In this document: positions 51,989 to 60,331 of the stretch, piece by piece | Numbering within the stretch: the stretch's first letter is position 1 | Layout: every line of letters starts with the position of its first letter | NCBI RefSeq assembly: GCF_030817535.1 | Contig: NZ_JAUSZL010000002.1 | Coordinates: forward strand, 3,100,001 to 3,164,000 | Direction: 5' to 3' | Source of the DNA: Streptomyces sp. V3I8 | GTDB taxonomy: Bacteria > Actinomycetota > Actinomycetes > Streptomycetales > Streptomycetaceae | Length of the DNA stretch: 64,000 bases | Program-made: the position numbers and the translations under genes | Notes under the pieces: generated by a model | What the model was told of the DNA's origin: nothing | Seen by the model: the letters and a program-made list of their open reading frames with translations, nothing else | Databases searched by the model: none

Positions 51989-52344
51989 CGGTGGTCGTCC
52001 TCCACCGGCTTGCGCAGCGAGGTGACCGCGGTCGGGCGGGCTCCGGCCAGCGCGGCCTCCAGGTCGGCGATACGGGCGTCCCGCTCGGCCAGTTCGGCGC
52101 CGACGCGGCTCAGGGCGTCGTCCACGTCCGCCATGCGGTAGCCGCGCAGGGTCAGCGGGAAGCGCAGTGCCTCCACGTCGCCGCGGTGCACCGGGCGGTC
52201 CGGGGGAAGGGGGTCCCGCAGCCGCTCCGGAGCCACCTCGGGGAGGGCGCCGCCGTTGCCGTCACCGCCTCCGCCGAGCACGGCGAGGGTCACCGCGCCG
52301 ACCACGACGACGAGGGCGACGACCAGGAACAGGAACATGAACAT
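51985..52344 (-). CDS. Small DivIVA-domain membrane protein
   Basis: 119 residues. One N-terminal membrane helix (MFMFLFLVVALVVVVGAVTL), a linker and a DivIVA-like motif (LRFPLTLRGYRMADVDDALSR) with a short coiled coil (LAERDARIADLEAAL). Related to Rv1209, which sits beside tagA in M. tuberculosis. It may localise to curved membrane at poles. ATG 52344 is favoured; GTG 52359 would add five residues. Confidence 0.85.
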   Translation of the reverse strand: MFMFLFLVVALVVVVGAVTLAVLGGGGDGNGGALPEVAPERLRDPLPPDRPVHRGDVEALRFPLTLRGYRMADVDDALSRVGAELAERDARIADLEAALAGARPTAVTSLRKPVEDDHR

Positions 52345-52494
52345 CTGTGAGGTCCCCACGCTCTGATGCCGGCGCGGGGCGCGCCGGCACGGAAAGTGTC
52401 AGGCCCCGATCGTGCCATGCGGCGTCGGCGGTTAGGGTCGCAGGCGGCGGAACGACGGCATCCGCCGCCGGACTACTGGGAGAGGTCACAGCGG

Positions 52495-53355
52495 ATGCTC
52501 AGGCTGGGCAGGCGCGAGTTCGACGCGCACGAGCCGGTGATCATGGCGATCGTGAACCGGACCCCGGACTCCTTCTACGACCAGGGGGCCACCTTCCGCG
52601 ACGAGCCCGCGCTCGCGCGCGTGGAGCAGGCGGTGTCCGAGGGCGCCGCGATCATCGACATCGGCGGGGTCAAGGCCGGGCCGGGCGAGGAGGTGTCCGC
52701 CGAGGAGGAGGCGCGGCGGACCGTCGGCTTCGTCGCCGAGGTGCGGCGGCGCTTCCCCGACGTGGTCATCAGCGTCGACACCTGGCGGCACGAGGTGGGC
52801 GAGGCCGTGTGCGAGGCCGGCGCCGACCTGCTCAACGACGCGTGGGGCGGGGTCGATCCGCGGCTCGCCGAGGTCGCCGGGCGGTACGGGGCGGGGATCG
52901 TGTGCACGCACGCGGGTGGCGCGCAGCCGCGTACGCGTCCGCACCGCGTCGCCTACGACGACGTCATGGCCGACATCCTGCGGGTGACGCTGGGGCTGGC
53001 CGAGCGGGCCGTGTCGCTGGGCGTGGCCCGGGAGTCCGTGCTCATCGATCCCGGCCACGACTTCGGCAAGAACACGCGGCACGGTCTGGAGGCCACGCGG
53101 CGGCTCGGGGAGATGGTGTCGACCGGGTGGCCCGTGCTGGTGTCGTTGTCCAACAAGGACTTCGTGGGCGAGACGCTGGACCGGCCGGTCAAGGAGCGGG
53201 TGGTGGGGACGCTGGCCACCACCGCGGTGTCCGCGTGGCTGGGGGCGCAGGTGTACCGGGTGCACGAGGTCGCCGAGACGCGGCAGGTGCTGGACATGGT
53301 GGCGTCCATCGCGGGGCACCGGGCGCCGGCGGTCGCCCGGCGGGGGCTGGCCTGA
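52495..53355 (+). CDS. folP2: FolP2-type dihydropteroate synthase homologue
   Basis: 286 residues, TIM barrel of the DHPS family: MAIVNRTPDSFYDQG, INDVG-equivalent DLLNDAWGG, DPGHDFGKN and the final YRVHEV. Where active DHPS has an SRK(S) motif, this protein has SLSNKDF, and the usual MHMxG is CTHAGG. M. tuberculosis FolP2 (Rv1207), also next to these genes, is reported to lack DHPS activity. So a folate role is doubtful. ATG 52495 is used; an ATG at 52417 would add 26 residues of unlike composition. Confidence 0.9.
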   Translation: MLRLGRREFDAHEPVIMAIVNRTPDSFYDQGATFRDEPALARVEQAVSEGAAIIDIGGVKAGPGEEVSAEEEARRTVGFVAEVRRRFPDVVISVDTWRHEVGEAVCEAGADLLNDAWGGVDPRLAEVAGRYGAGIVCTHAGGAQPRTRPHRVAYDDVMADILRVTLGLAERAVSLGVARESVLIDPGHDFGKNTRHGLEATRRLGEMVSTGWPVLVSLSNKDFVGETLDRPVKERVVGTLATTAVSAWLGAQVYRVHEVAETRQVLDMVASIAGHRAPAVARRGLA

Positions 53356-53397
53356 GCCTTTCTCCGCCCCCGCCGCCCCTTCCCGACCCTGGGGGCC

Positions 53398-53463
53398 GCG
53401 CCCCCGGACCCCCTGTCGCGCCGGCGCGCCGGCGCGCTCGTCCTCAAGCGCCGGACGGGCTGG
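53398..53463. repeat. Dispersed Streptomyces intergenic element with CGCCGGCG palindromes and CCTCAAGCGCCGGACGGGCT
   Basis: Overlapping CGCGCCGGCGCGCC palindromes followed by the CCTCAAGCGCCGGACGGGCT sequence, which I remember as very abundant between Streptomyces genes. It lies in the gap between convergent folP2 and the LOG gene. Confidence 0.6.
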
Positions 53464-53469
53464 ATCCCG

Positions 53470-54228
53470 CTACCTCCCCGCCTCCTTCGACACCAGTGCC
53501 ACCGCCTCGTCCACGTCGTCCGTGAGGTGGAACAGGAGCAGGTCCTTCTCCGAGGCCTTGCCCTGGGCGATCAGGGTGTTCTTGAGCCAGTCCACCAGCC
53601 CGCCCCAGTACTCCGTGCCGAAGAGCACGATCGGGAAGCGCGTCACCTTCTGGGTCTGTACGAGCGTGAGGGCCTCGAAGAGTTCGTCGAGGGTGCCGAG
53701 ACCGCCGGGCAGGACCACGAACCCCTGCGCGTACTTGACGAACATCATCTTGCGCACGAAGAAGTAGCGGAAGTTGAGTCCGATGTCGACGTACTCGTTG
53801 AGCCCCTGCTCGAAGGGCAGTTCGATGCCGAGGCCGACGGAGACGCCCTTCGCCTCGCAGGCGCCCTTGTTGGCGGCCTCCATGGCGCCGGGACCGCCGC
53901 CGGTGATCACCGCGAAGCCCGCTTCGACCAGACCGCGGCCGAGCGCGACCCCCGCCTCGTACTCGGGGGAGTCCGCCGGGGTCCGCGCCGAGCCGAACAC
54001 GCTGATCGCGGCCGGAAGTTCGGCCAGCGTGCCGAAGCCCTCGATGAATTCCGACTGGATGCGCAGCACGCGCCAGGGATCGGTGTGCACCCAGTCCGAC
54101 GGCCCGCCGGCGTCCAGCAGACGCTGGTCCGTCGTGCTCGCCTGCACCTGTCCCCGCCTGCGCAGCACGGGGCCCAGCTGCTGCTCCTCCGGTGGCTGCT
54201 TGCTGCCCTCGGGGTTGCCGGTAGCCAT
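53470..54228 (-). CDS. LOG family protein (cytokinin riboside 5'-monophosphate phosphoribohydrolase type)
   Basis: 252 residues. The nucleotide-binding hallmarks GGGPGAMEAANKGA and PGGLGTLDELFE are intact. LOG enzymes release the adenine base from cytokinin or nucleoside monophosphates; Rv1205 of M. tuberculosis, in the same neighbourhood, does this. An extra N-terminal 60 residues precede the core. ATG 54228 follows GGGAGCGG. Confidence 0.93.
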   Translation of the reverse strand: MATGNPEGSKQPPEEQQLGPVLRRRGQVQASTTDQRLLDAGGPSDWVHTDPWRVLRIQSEFIEGFGTLAELPAAISVFGSARTPADSPEYEAGVALGRGLVEAGFAVITGGGPGAMEAANKGACEAKGVSVGLGIELPFEQGLNEYVDIGLNFRYFFVRKMMFVKYAQGFVVLPGGLGTLDELFEALTLVQTQKVTRFPIVLFGTEYWGGLVDWLKNTLIAQGKASEKDLLLFHLTDDVDEAVALVSKEAGR

Positions 54229-54315
54229 GTCCGCTCCCTCCGCTTGGCGATCGTTCCACCTCAGCGTAGATCGGCGGAGGTGACGGAGGGGGGACGCCGG
54301 CATGTCCGCCGTGGA

Positions 54316-55395
54316 TCAGGCCGTCAGCCAGGCCCTCAGCCGCTCCTCACCCGCCAGGATCTTGGCGGTTTCGACCCGTTCGTCCCGCTTGTGCGCCAAG
54401 TGCGGATTGCCGGGGCCGTAGTTGACCGCCGGGACGCCGAGCGCGCTGAAGCGGGAGACGTCCGTCCAGCCGTACTTGGGCTGCGGCGTGCCCCCGACGG
54501 CCTCGATGAAGGCGGCCGCGGCCGGGTGGGACAGGCCGGGCAGGGCCGCGCCGCTGTGGTCGTCGACGACGAACTCGTCCACACCGCAGTCGGCGAAGAC
54601 CTCGCGGACGTGGGCGAGCGCCTCCTCCTCGCTGCGGTCGGGCGCGTACCGGAAGTTGACGCTCACCACGCACTCGTCGGGGATGACGTTGCCCGCCACC
54701 CCGCCCGAGATCCCGACGGCGTTCAGGCCCTCGCGGTATTCGAGGCCGTCGATGACGGGGTAGCGCGGCTCGTAGGAGGCGAGGCGGGCGAGGATCGCGG
54801 AGGCGGCGTGGATGGCGTTGGAGCCCATCCAGCTGCGCGCGGAGTGCGCCCGCTCCCCCGTGGTCCTCAAGAGCACCCGCAGGGTCCCCTGGCAGCCGCC
54901 CTCGACCTGTCCGTCGGAAGGCTCCAGGAGGACCGCGAAGTCGCCCTCCAGCCACTCGGGACGGGCCTCGGCCACGTGCTTGAGGCCGTTGAGGTCGGCG
55001 GCGACCTCCTCGTTGTCGTAGAAGATGAAGGTGAGGTCGCGGTTGGGGGCCGGCACCGTGGCCGCGATCCGCAGCTGCACCGCGACGCCCGACTTCATGT
55101 CGCAGGTGCCGCAGCCCCAGAGCACGCCGTCCTCGTCCAGGCGCGAGGGCACGTTGTCCGCGATGGGCACCGTGTCGATGTGCCCGGCCAGGACCACGCG
55201 CTCGGCCCGGCCCAGATCCGTCCGCGCGACGACGTTGTTGCCGTAGCGGTCGACCGTGAGGTGCGGCAGGGCGCGCAGGGCGGTCTCGACGGCGTCCGCG
55301 AGGGGCTTCTCGGTGCCGCTCTCGGACGGGAAGTCGACGAGCTGCGCGGTGAGCCGGGCGGCGTCCAGCGTGAGGTCAAGCGGGGTGTCGGCCAT
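54316..55395 (-). CDS. dapE: Succinyl-diaminopimelate desuccinylase
   Basis: 359 residues, M20 metallopeptidase family. Metal ligands are seen in LAGHIDTVP, GCGTCDMKSG and YDNEEVAADLNG. It hydrolyses N-succinyl-LL-diaminopimelate in the lysine/cell-wall pathway; dapC lies 2 kb away. ATG 55395 gives the standard N-terminus; a frame open to 55566 adds nothing recognisable. Confidence 0.94.
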   Translation of the reverse strand: MADTPLDLTLDAARLTAQLVDFPSESGTEKPLADAVETALRALPHLTVDRYGNNVVARTDLGRAERVVLAGHIDTVPIADNVPSRLDEDGVLWGCGTCDMKSGVAVQLRIAATVPAPNRDLTFIFYDNEEVAADLNGLKHVAEARPEWLEGDFAVLLEPSDGQVEGGCQGTLRVLLRTTGERAHSARSWMGSNAIHAASAILARLASYEPRYPVIDGLEYREGLNAVGISGGVAGNVIPDECVVSVNFRYAPDRSEEEALAHVREVFADCGVDEFVVDDHSGAALPGLSHPAAAAFIEAVGGTPQPKYGWTDVSRFSALGVPAVNYGPGNPHLAHKRDERVETAKILAGEERLRAWLTA

Positions 55396-55522
55396 GGCGT
55401 CGACCCTAACGCGCCGGACCGTCCGCCCTCCCCGGTCCGCGGCGCCGGGTCGTCCACAGCCCCGCGGATCCCTGTCCACAGGCCTGAGGATCACCGAACG
55501 TACTCTCCAGTACCTTGTACGC

Positions 55523-56530
55523 GTGCCTGAGCCGTCCCCCACTCCCGTCACTCGCGCACCCGCCACCCGCGTGCGCCGCGGCCGCCTCCTGCGCTTCGGA
55601 GCGGCCCTGGCCGTGCTGCTCGGCGTCGCGGGCTACCTCACCGTGCAGTACCTGACCGGCGGGTCGGGAGCGCCCGGATGCACGGTCGTCTCGGGCAGGG
55701 GCGACAGCACGTCGTACGAGTTCACGCCGGAGCAGGCGGTGAACGCGGCGACGATCACGGCGGCCGGCACCAACCGCGGGATGCCCGAGCGGGCCGTCAC
55801 GATCGCCCTCGCGACCGCGCTGCAGGAGTCCGGCCTGCGCAACATCCGTCACGGCGACCGGGATTCGCTCGGCCTCTTCCAGCAGCGGCCCTCGCAGGGC
55901 TGGGGCACCGAGGCGCAGATCATGGACCCGACGTACGCGGCGGGCGAGTTCTACGAGCACCTGGAGAAGGTGGCGCACTACACGGAGCTGCCGCTCACCG
56001 TCGCCGCGCAGCGCGTCCAGCGCAGCGGTTTCCCGGACGCGTACGCGAAGCACGAGCCGGACGCGACGCTCCTCGCGGCGGCGCTGACCGGGCGGACCGC
56101 CGCCACGCTCACCTGCGAGGGCCGCCCGGACGTGCGGCCCGGCGGCCCGGAGGCGGTGCGCGCCGCGCTCGTACGGGACTTCGGGCGCGGGGTCTTCCAG
56201 GAGGCGGGCGCCCCGGTGGCCGCCACCCCGTCGCCCGTTCCGCCGGGCACGTCCGCCCCGGCGGCCCCGTCCACCGGGGCGAGCGGCTCCGCGGGCAGCC
56301 GCACGGTGACCGTGCCCGTCCCGGAGACCGCGGCCACCGGGGGCGGGCAGCGGCAGCGCGGCTGGGCCCTCGCGCACTGGGCTGTGGCCAACTCGTCCGC
56401 GCTGCGCCTCGAACGGGTGTCGTACGCGGGCCGGGTGTGGACCGCCGGGAACGCCCGCGGCGAGTGGCGGACCGACGACCCGGGCTCCCCGAAGGCCATC
56501 GGCGACGTCCGGATCGTCACCGGGCAGTAG
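55523..56530 (+). CDS. Membrane-anchored actinobacterial protein of unknown function (sometimes labelled heavy-metal transporter)
   Basis: 335 residues. One N-terminal membrane helix (LRFGAALAVLLGVAGYLTVQ) leads to an exported domain. That domain starts GCTVVSGRGDSTSYEFTPEQA, contains ALATALQESGLRNIRHGDRDS and LGLFQQRPSQGWGT, and looks like a lysozyme/transglycosylase-type helical fold (inference from the ALQESGL-type glutamate and LFQQR). A Pro/Ser/Thr linker and a final small domain with WALAHWAVANSSAL follow. GTG 55523 has no ribosome site; TACCTT 6 bases before it suggests a leaderless message. Confidence 0.75.
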   Translation: MPEPSPTPVTRAPATRVRRGRLLRFGAALAVLLGVAGYLTVQYLTGGSGAPGCTVVSGRGDSTSYEFTPEQAVNAATITAAGTNRGMPERAVTIALATALQESGLRNIRHGDRDSLGLFQQRPSQGWGTEAQIMDPTYAAGEFYEHLEKVAHYTELPLTVAAQRVQRSGFPDAYAKHEPDATLLAAALTGRTAATLTCEGRPDVRPGGPEAVRAALVRDFGRGVFQEAGAPVAATPSPVPPGTSAPAAPSTGASGSAGSRTVTVPVPETAATGGGQRQRGWALAHWAVANSSALRLERVSYAGRVWTAGNARGEWRTDDPGSPKAIGDVRIVTGQ

Positions 56531-56638
56531 TACGGACGCTCACCCGTCGGGGGTACGCCCGGCCCGCGGCGCCGACGGCATTCGCGGGTTTTCCGCACGC
56601 CTTCGCCGCCTCGGCCCTTTCGGCGCCGGATCCCTTGC

Positions 56639-56739
56639 GGGCAAAGGGCTGCGGGTATCTCGGAGGCTTTCCCCCGCGCCTTCTTTGCCCGGGTTTATCC
56701 GCAGCCGATAATGCGACGCATTACCAACTCTTTGCGTCG
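56639..56739 (+). promoter_or_regulatory. Promoter with palindromic operator and crossing inverted repeats
   Basis: TTGCCC (56685-56690), 16 bases, GATAAT (56707-56712) is a good promoter. A perfect 15-base palindrome TAATGCG-A-CGCATTA (56709-56723) covers its -10 and start point. Upstream, GGGCAAAG (56639-56646) matches CTTTGCCC (56683-56690) and GGCTGCGG (56647-56654) matches CCGCAGCC (56699-56706), an interleaved arrangement. CGACGCA/TGCGTCG (56714-56720, 56733-56739) adds a third pair. The whole gap 56531-56894 has no gene. Confidence 0.55.
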
Positions 56740-56894
56740 GGTCACCGCAACCTTCGCGGACTTCGAGCGGTAGTCACTGCGTCCGAGCCCGGAACGATCA
56801 ACAGCCGGTCGATCGACAGCCGTCCGGCAGCCAGCCGGTCAACTGCCGGGCACGGCGGAACACTTCATCGTTCTCTTCCCGTCAAAGGAGCACC

Positions 56895-57332
56895 ATGTCC
56901 CTCCCCCTGACCCGTCGGATCGCCCGTGTCGCGCTGCTCATCGCGGCGGGGGCGGCGCCCGTGGTCGGCGCGGCCGGCTCCGCGAGCGCGGCCGAACTCC
57001 CGGCCACCCCGGACCTCGGTGGTCTGAGCGCGCTGGACAACGCCGGCACGACCGTCGACGGTGCTGCCCAGAACGCCACCGAGACGGCCGGCGACACCGG
57101 TGGCAAGGCCGTGAAGAAGGCCGTCCCCGCCGCGGGCAGGACCGGCGGCAAGGCCGTCAAGACCGCGACGCCCGCCGCGCAGAAGACCGCCGGGGACCTC
57201 GCCGGGACCACGGGTGACGTGGTCGGTGACACGGCCGGGTCCGCCGCGAAGGACGGTCTGCCGACCGACTCCGTCTCCAAGGGCGGGCTGCCGGCCGAAG
57301 GACTGCCGCTGCAGGGGCTGCCGCTCGGCTAG
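56895..57332 (+). CDS. Secreted alanine/glycine-rich small protein
   Basis: 145 residues. A Sec signal peptide is clear (RIARVALLIAAGAAPVVGAA, cleavage near SASAAE). The mature part is low complexity with GDTGGKAVKKA-like repeats and a final run GLPAEGLPLQGLPLG. No catalytic motif. Possibly a cell-surface or matrix protein. ATG 56895 follows AAAGGAG by 5 bases. It has its own promoter region and terminator. Confidence 0.75.
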   Translation: MSLPLTRRIARVALLIAAGAAPVVGAAGSASAAELPATPDLGGLSALDNAGTTVDGAAQNATETAGDTGGKAVKKAVPAAGRTGGKAVKTATPAAQKTAGDLAGTTGDVVGDTAGSAAKDGLPTDSVSKGGLPAEGLPLQGLPLG

Positions 57333-57369
57333 TCGCCGGACCGCCGGCCGGTCGGCCGGTCCGTACGGG

Positions 57370-57402
57370 GAAGGGGTCCAGGGAGGTTTTCTGGGCCCCT
57401 TC
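57370..57402 (+). terminator. Terminator of the secreted alanine-rich protein gene
   Basis: Eleven-base arms 57370-57380 and 57392-57402 with one G-T pair and a loop containing GGTTTTC. A diverged dispersed repeat copy follows at 57422-57443. Confidence 0.75.
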
Positions 57403-57471
57403 GCCTGTGGGGAGGCTGGGCGCGCAGTTTTCCTCGCGCCCCTGAGAAGGCTGCCCCTCCGGGGCGCTTCC

Positions 57472-58572
57472 TCAGGCCGCCTTCAGGCGGTCCACCGCCG
57501 CCTGGACCCTTTCGTCCGTGGCGGTCAGGGCCACGCGGACGAACCGGTCGCCCGCGGGGCCGTAGAAGTCGCCCGGGGCCACCAGGACGCCCAGGGCGGC
57601 CAGATGGGCCACCGTGTCCCAGCAGGGCTCGTCGCGGGTCGCCCAGAGGTAGAGGCTCGCCTCGCTGTGCTCGATGCGGAAGCCGTGCCGGACGAGGGCC
57701 TCGCGCAGGGACCGGCGGCGGGCCGCGTACCGCTCGCGCTGCTCCTGGACGTGGGTGTCGTCGGACAGGGCGGCGACCGTGGCGGCCTGCGTGGGCGCCG
57801 ACGTCATCATGCCGCCGTGCTTGCGGATCTGGAGCAGGTCGCCCAGGACCGCGGGATCACCGGCCAGGAACGCCGCCCGGTAGCCCGCGAGGTTCGACCG
57901 CTTCGACAGCGAGTGGACCGCGACGATCCCCTCGTACGAGCCGCCGCACACTTCGGGGTCCAGGACCGAGACCGGGTCGGCCTCCCAGCCCAGCTCGATG
58001 TAGCACTCGTCGGCGAACACGAGGACACCGTGCTCGCGCGCCCACGCGACGATCCGGGTGAGCTCCTGCCGGGACAGCACCCGGCCCGTGGGGTTCGACG
58101 GGGAGTTGAGCCACAGCAGCTTCAGACCGGCGGGGTCCAGCTCGGTCGGGTCGTCGTAGGCGACGGGCTCCGCGCGGGCCAGCCGGGCGCCGACCTCGTA
58201 CGTCGGGTAGGCGAGGCGGGGGTGGGCGACCCTGTCCCCGGGGCCGAGACCCAGCTGGGTCGGCAGCCAGGCGACCAGTTCCTTGGAGCCGACCACCGGC
58301 AGGACGTTGCGGTGGGTGAAGTCCCGCGCGCCCAGCCGCCGCTCGCACCAGCCGACCAGCGCGTCCCGCAGCTCCGGGGTCCCCCACACCGTGGGATAGC
58401 CGGGCGAGTCGGCCGCCGAGACCAGGGCCTTTCGGACCAGCTCGGGCACCGGGTCGACCGGGGTGCCGACGGAGAGGTCGACGATGCCGCCCGGGTGAGC
58501 GGCGGCCGTCGCCTTGAAGGGCTCCAGCTTGTCCCAGGGGAAGGCGGGGAGCCGGTCGGAGACTGCTGACAC
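57472..58572 (-). CDS. dapC: Succinyldiaminopimelate transaminase
   Basis: 366 residues, class I PLP aminotransferase. VIVDLSVGTPVDP-type N-terminus, NSPSNPTGR, FADECYIELGW and the PLP lysine in HSLSKRSNLAGYR are present. It converts tetrahydrodipicolinate-derived N-succinyl-2-amino-6-ketopimelate with glutamate. It lies just downstream of the ferredoxin gene, the same pair as Rv1177-Rv1178. GTG 58572. Confidence 0.93.
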   Translation of the reverse strand: MSAVSDRLPAFPWDKLEPFKATAAAHPGGIVDLSVGTPVDPVPELVRKALVSAADSPGYPTVWGTPELRDALVGWCERRLGARDFTHRNVLPVVGSKELVAWLPTQLGLGPGDRVAHPRLAYPTYEVGARLARAEPVAYDDPTELDPAGLKLLWLNSPSNPTGRVLSRQELTRIVAWAREHGVLVFADECYIELGWEADPVSVLDPEVCGGSYEGIVAVHSLSKRSNLAGYRAAFLAGDPAVLGDLLQIRKHGGMMTSAPTQAATVAALSDDTHVQEQRERYAARRRSLREALVRHGFRIEHSEASLYLWATRDEPCWDTVAHLAALGVLVAPGDFYGPAGDRFVRVALTATDERVQAAVDRLKAA

Positions 58573-58745
58573 GGGTTCTGGCTCACTTTCTCGCGCGGAC
58601 GGGCACGTCCGTACGTACCTGCGGCGCGTACCCGCGCCGCGTGCGTGCGGCGAACACGGCGGTCCCGTACAGCGGCGAGGCCGTACGGGACCGAGGCGGC
58701 GCGCCCCCGGCTGTCGCCGGGCGGGGCCGCTTGCGCGCGGACCGC

Positions 58746-59066
58746 CTACTGGTTCTGCGGCGGGAGCGCTGCGACGAAGGGGTGGTCGCGCTCGATGAGT
58801 CCCAGCTTGCTGGCACCACCGGGCGAGCCGAGCTCGTCGAAGAACTCGACGTTCGCCTTGTAGTAGTCCTTCCACTCCTCGGGAGTGTCGTCCTCGTAGA
58901 AGATCGCCTCGACCGGGCAGACCGGCTCACAGGCACCACAGTCGACGCATTCGTCCGGGTGGATGTACAAGGACCGCTGGCCCTCGTAGATGCAGTCGAC
59001 CGGGCACTCCTCGATGCACGCCTTGTCCTTGACGTCGACACAAGGCTGCGCGATGACGTAGGTCAC
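58746..59066 (-). CDS. fdxA: Seven-iron ferredoxin (3Fe-4S/4Fe-4S)
   Basis: 106 residues. CVDVKDKACIEECPVDC carries the 3Fe-4S-type set (CxxxxxxC then CP) and CVDCGACEPVCP the 4Fe-4S set. The acidic C-terminal extension is typical of FdxA/FdxC. It transfers electrons in the cytoplasm. GTG 59066 follows GAGGAGGAA by 7 bases. The symbol fdxC is used for the mycobacterial relative. Confidence 0.95.
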   Translation of the reverse strand: MTYVIAQPCVDVKDKACIEECPVDCIYEGQRSLYIHPDECVDCGACEPVCPVEAIFYEDDTPEEWKDYYKANVEFFDELGSPGGASKLGLIERDHPFVAALPPQNQ

Positions 59067-59207
59067 GCTGTCGTTCCTCCTCGATAGGGCGCTGGCGAGC
59101 CGTCTTCAGGCTCCGCCACCTGGCGCGCGGGAGCGCGGCGTCGTCGATGCCCGCACCTAGTATCTCCGTTCTTGGGCATGATCCGAACAGGAGGGTTGGA
59201 CTGAGCT

Positions 59208-60314
59208 GTGGATTTCTCTGCACACTTCCGCCTCGAGGTCCGTGTCACCCCCGCTGACGTGGGAAAACGTATCTCGGTACGGCAGCTGCGAATAGGGGCC
59301 CCTGAGAGTGAGAAGTTCACCGACACGGTCGGTGTTCTCACATCATGGGACGACGGTGTGCTGCTGATCACACGCCGGTCCGGGGAAAATGTCCGTATCC
59401 CGGAATCGTCGCTGGTGGCGGGCAAGGTGGTACCTGCCGCGCCGGCCCGGCGGCGGGGCCCCGCGGCCTCGTACGGGGAACTCGCGCGGATCTCCGCACG
59501 GGCCTGGCAGCCGGTCGAGCGCGAACCGCTCGGCGAGTGGGAGCTGCGGGCCGCGTCCGGCTTCACCCGGCGCGCCAACTCGGTGCTGCCCCTCGGCGAT
59601 CCCGGCGTGCCCCTGGACGAGGCACTGACGCGCGTACGGGAGTGGTACGCGGCCCGCGGGCTGCCCGCCTACGCGCAGACCGCGACGGGCGCGGCGGGGA
59701 CGCAGGAACTGCTGTGCGCGGAACTCGAGTCGCGGGGGTGGGTGCGGGAGGTCTCCGCGGAACTGTGGATCGGGGCACTCGCGCCGGTGGCCGACCTGCC
59801 GGACCCGCCGGGACCCGGGCGGACGGTCGCGCTGTCGCGCGAGGCGGACGAGGGATGGCTGGGCCGCTACCAGCGCAAGGGCGTCGGCGAGGTGGCGCTG
59901 CGAGTGCTGGGCAGCGGGCCCTCGGTGTGGTTCGCGACCGTGCCGGGCGACGTGCCCGGCACGCCGGCGGCGATCGGCCGCTGTGTGGTGGACGGCCGCT
60001 GGGCCGGGTTCGCCGCGGTGGAGGTGGACCCCGCCCTGCGCCGCCGGGGCCTCGCCACCACGGTCATGACGGCGCTGGCCCGCCGTGCCCTGGACGAAGG
60101 GGCCTCTGCGGCCTGGCTCCAGGTGGAGACGGAGAACACGGGCGCCCGGGCCCTGTACGCCCGGATGGGCTTCGCCCCTCACCACACGTACCACCACTAC
60201 CGCGCCCCGGCGCCTGCCCCGGCCCCGAGCCCCGAAGGGGGCGCGGGGAACCGTGCGGGCGGCCCCCGCGGGGAATTCGGTGGCGACGCCACGGACCGGT
60301 ATCGATCGGCGTGA
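59208..60314 (+). CDS. GNAT-family N-acetyltransferase with N-terminal extra domain
   Basis: 368 residues. Residues 1-85 form a small beta domain (FRLEVRVTPADVGKRISVRQ, TSWDDGVLLITRRSGE). The C-terminal GNAT domain has the acetyl-CoA loop RRRGLATTVMTAL and WLQVETENTGARALYARMGF. GTG 59208 is used. A run of APAPAPAPS follows the domain. Acceptor unknown. The stop overlaps a GTG of the following gene. Confidence 0.88.
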   Translation: MDFSAHFRLEVRVTPADVGKRISVRQLRIGAPESEKFTDTVGVLTSWDDGVLLITRRSGENVRIPESSLVAGKVVPAAPARRRGPAASYGELARISARAWQPVEREPLGEWELRAASGFTRRANSVLPLGDPGVPLDEALTRVREWYAARGLPAYAQTATGAAGTQELLCAELESRGWVREVSAELWIGALAPVADLPDPPGPGRTVALSREADEGWLGRYQRKGVGEVALRVLGSGPSVWFATVPGDVPGTPAAIGRCVVDGRWAGFAAVEVDPALRRRGLATTVMTALARRALDEGASAAWLQVETENTGARALYARMGFAPHHTYHHYRAPAPAPAPSPEGGAGNRAGGPRGEFGGDATDRYRSA

Positions 60315-60331
60315 AAGGGCACGAGGCACCT

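Noticed and set aside
52366..52494. Longer start for the folP2-like gene
   Set aside because: The extra residues are Arg-rich, unlike the family N-terminus, and ATG 52495 has a ribosome site.
55450..55485. Two TGTCCACAG-like sequences resembling DnaA boxes
   Set aside because: Only two loosely matching copies, without an AT-rich region or oriC genes. Probably chance between divergent promoters.
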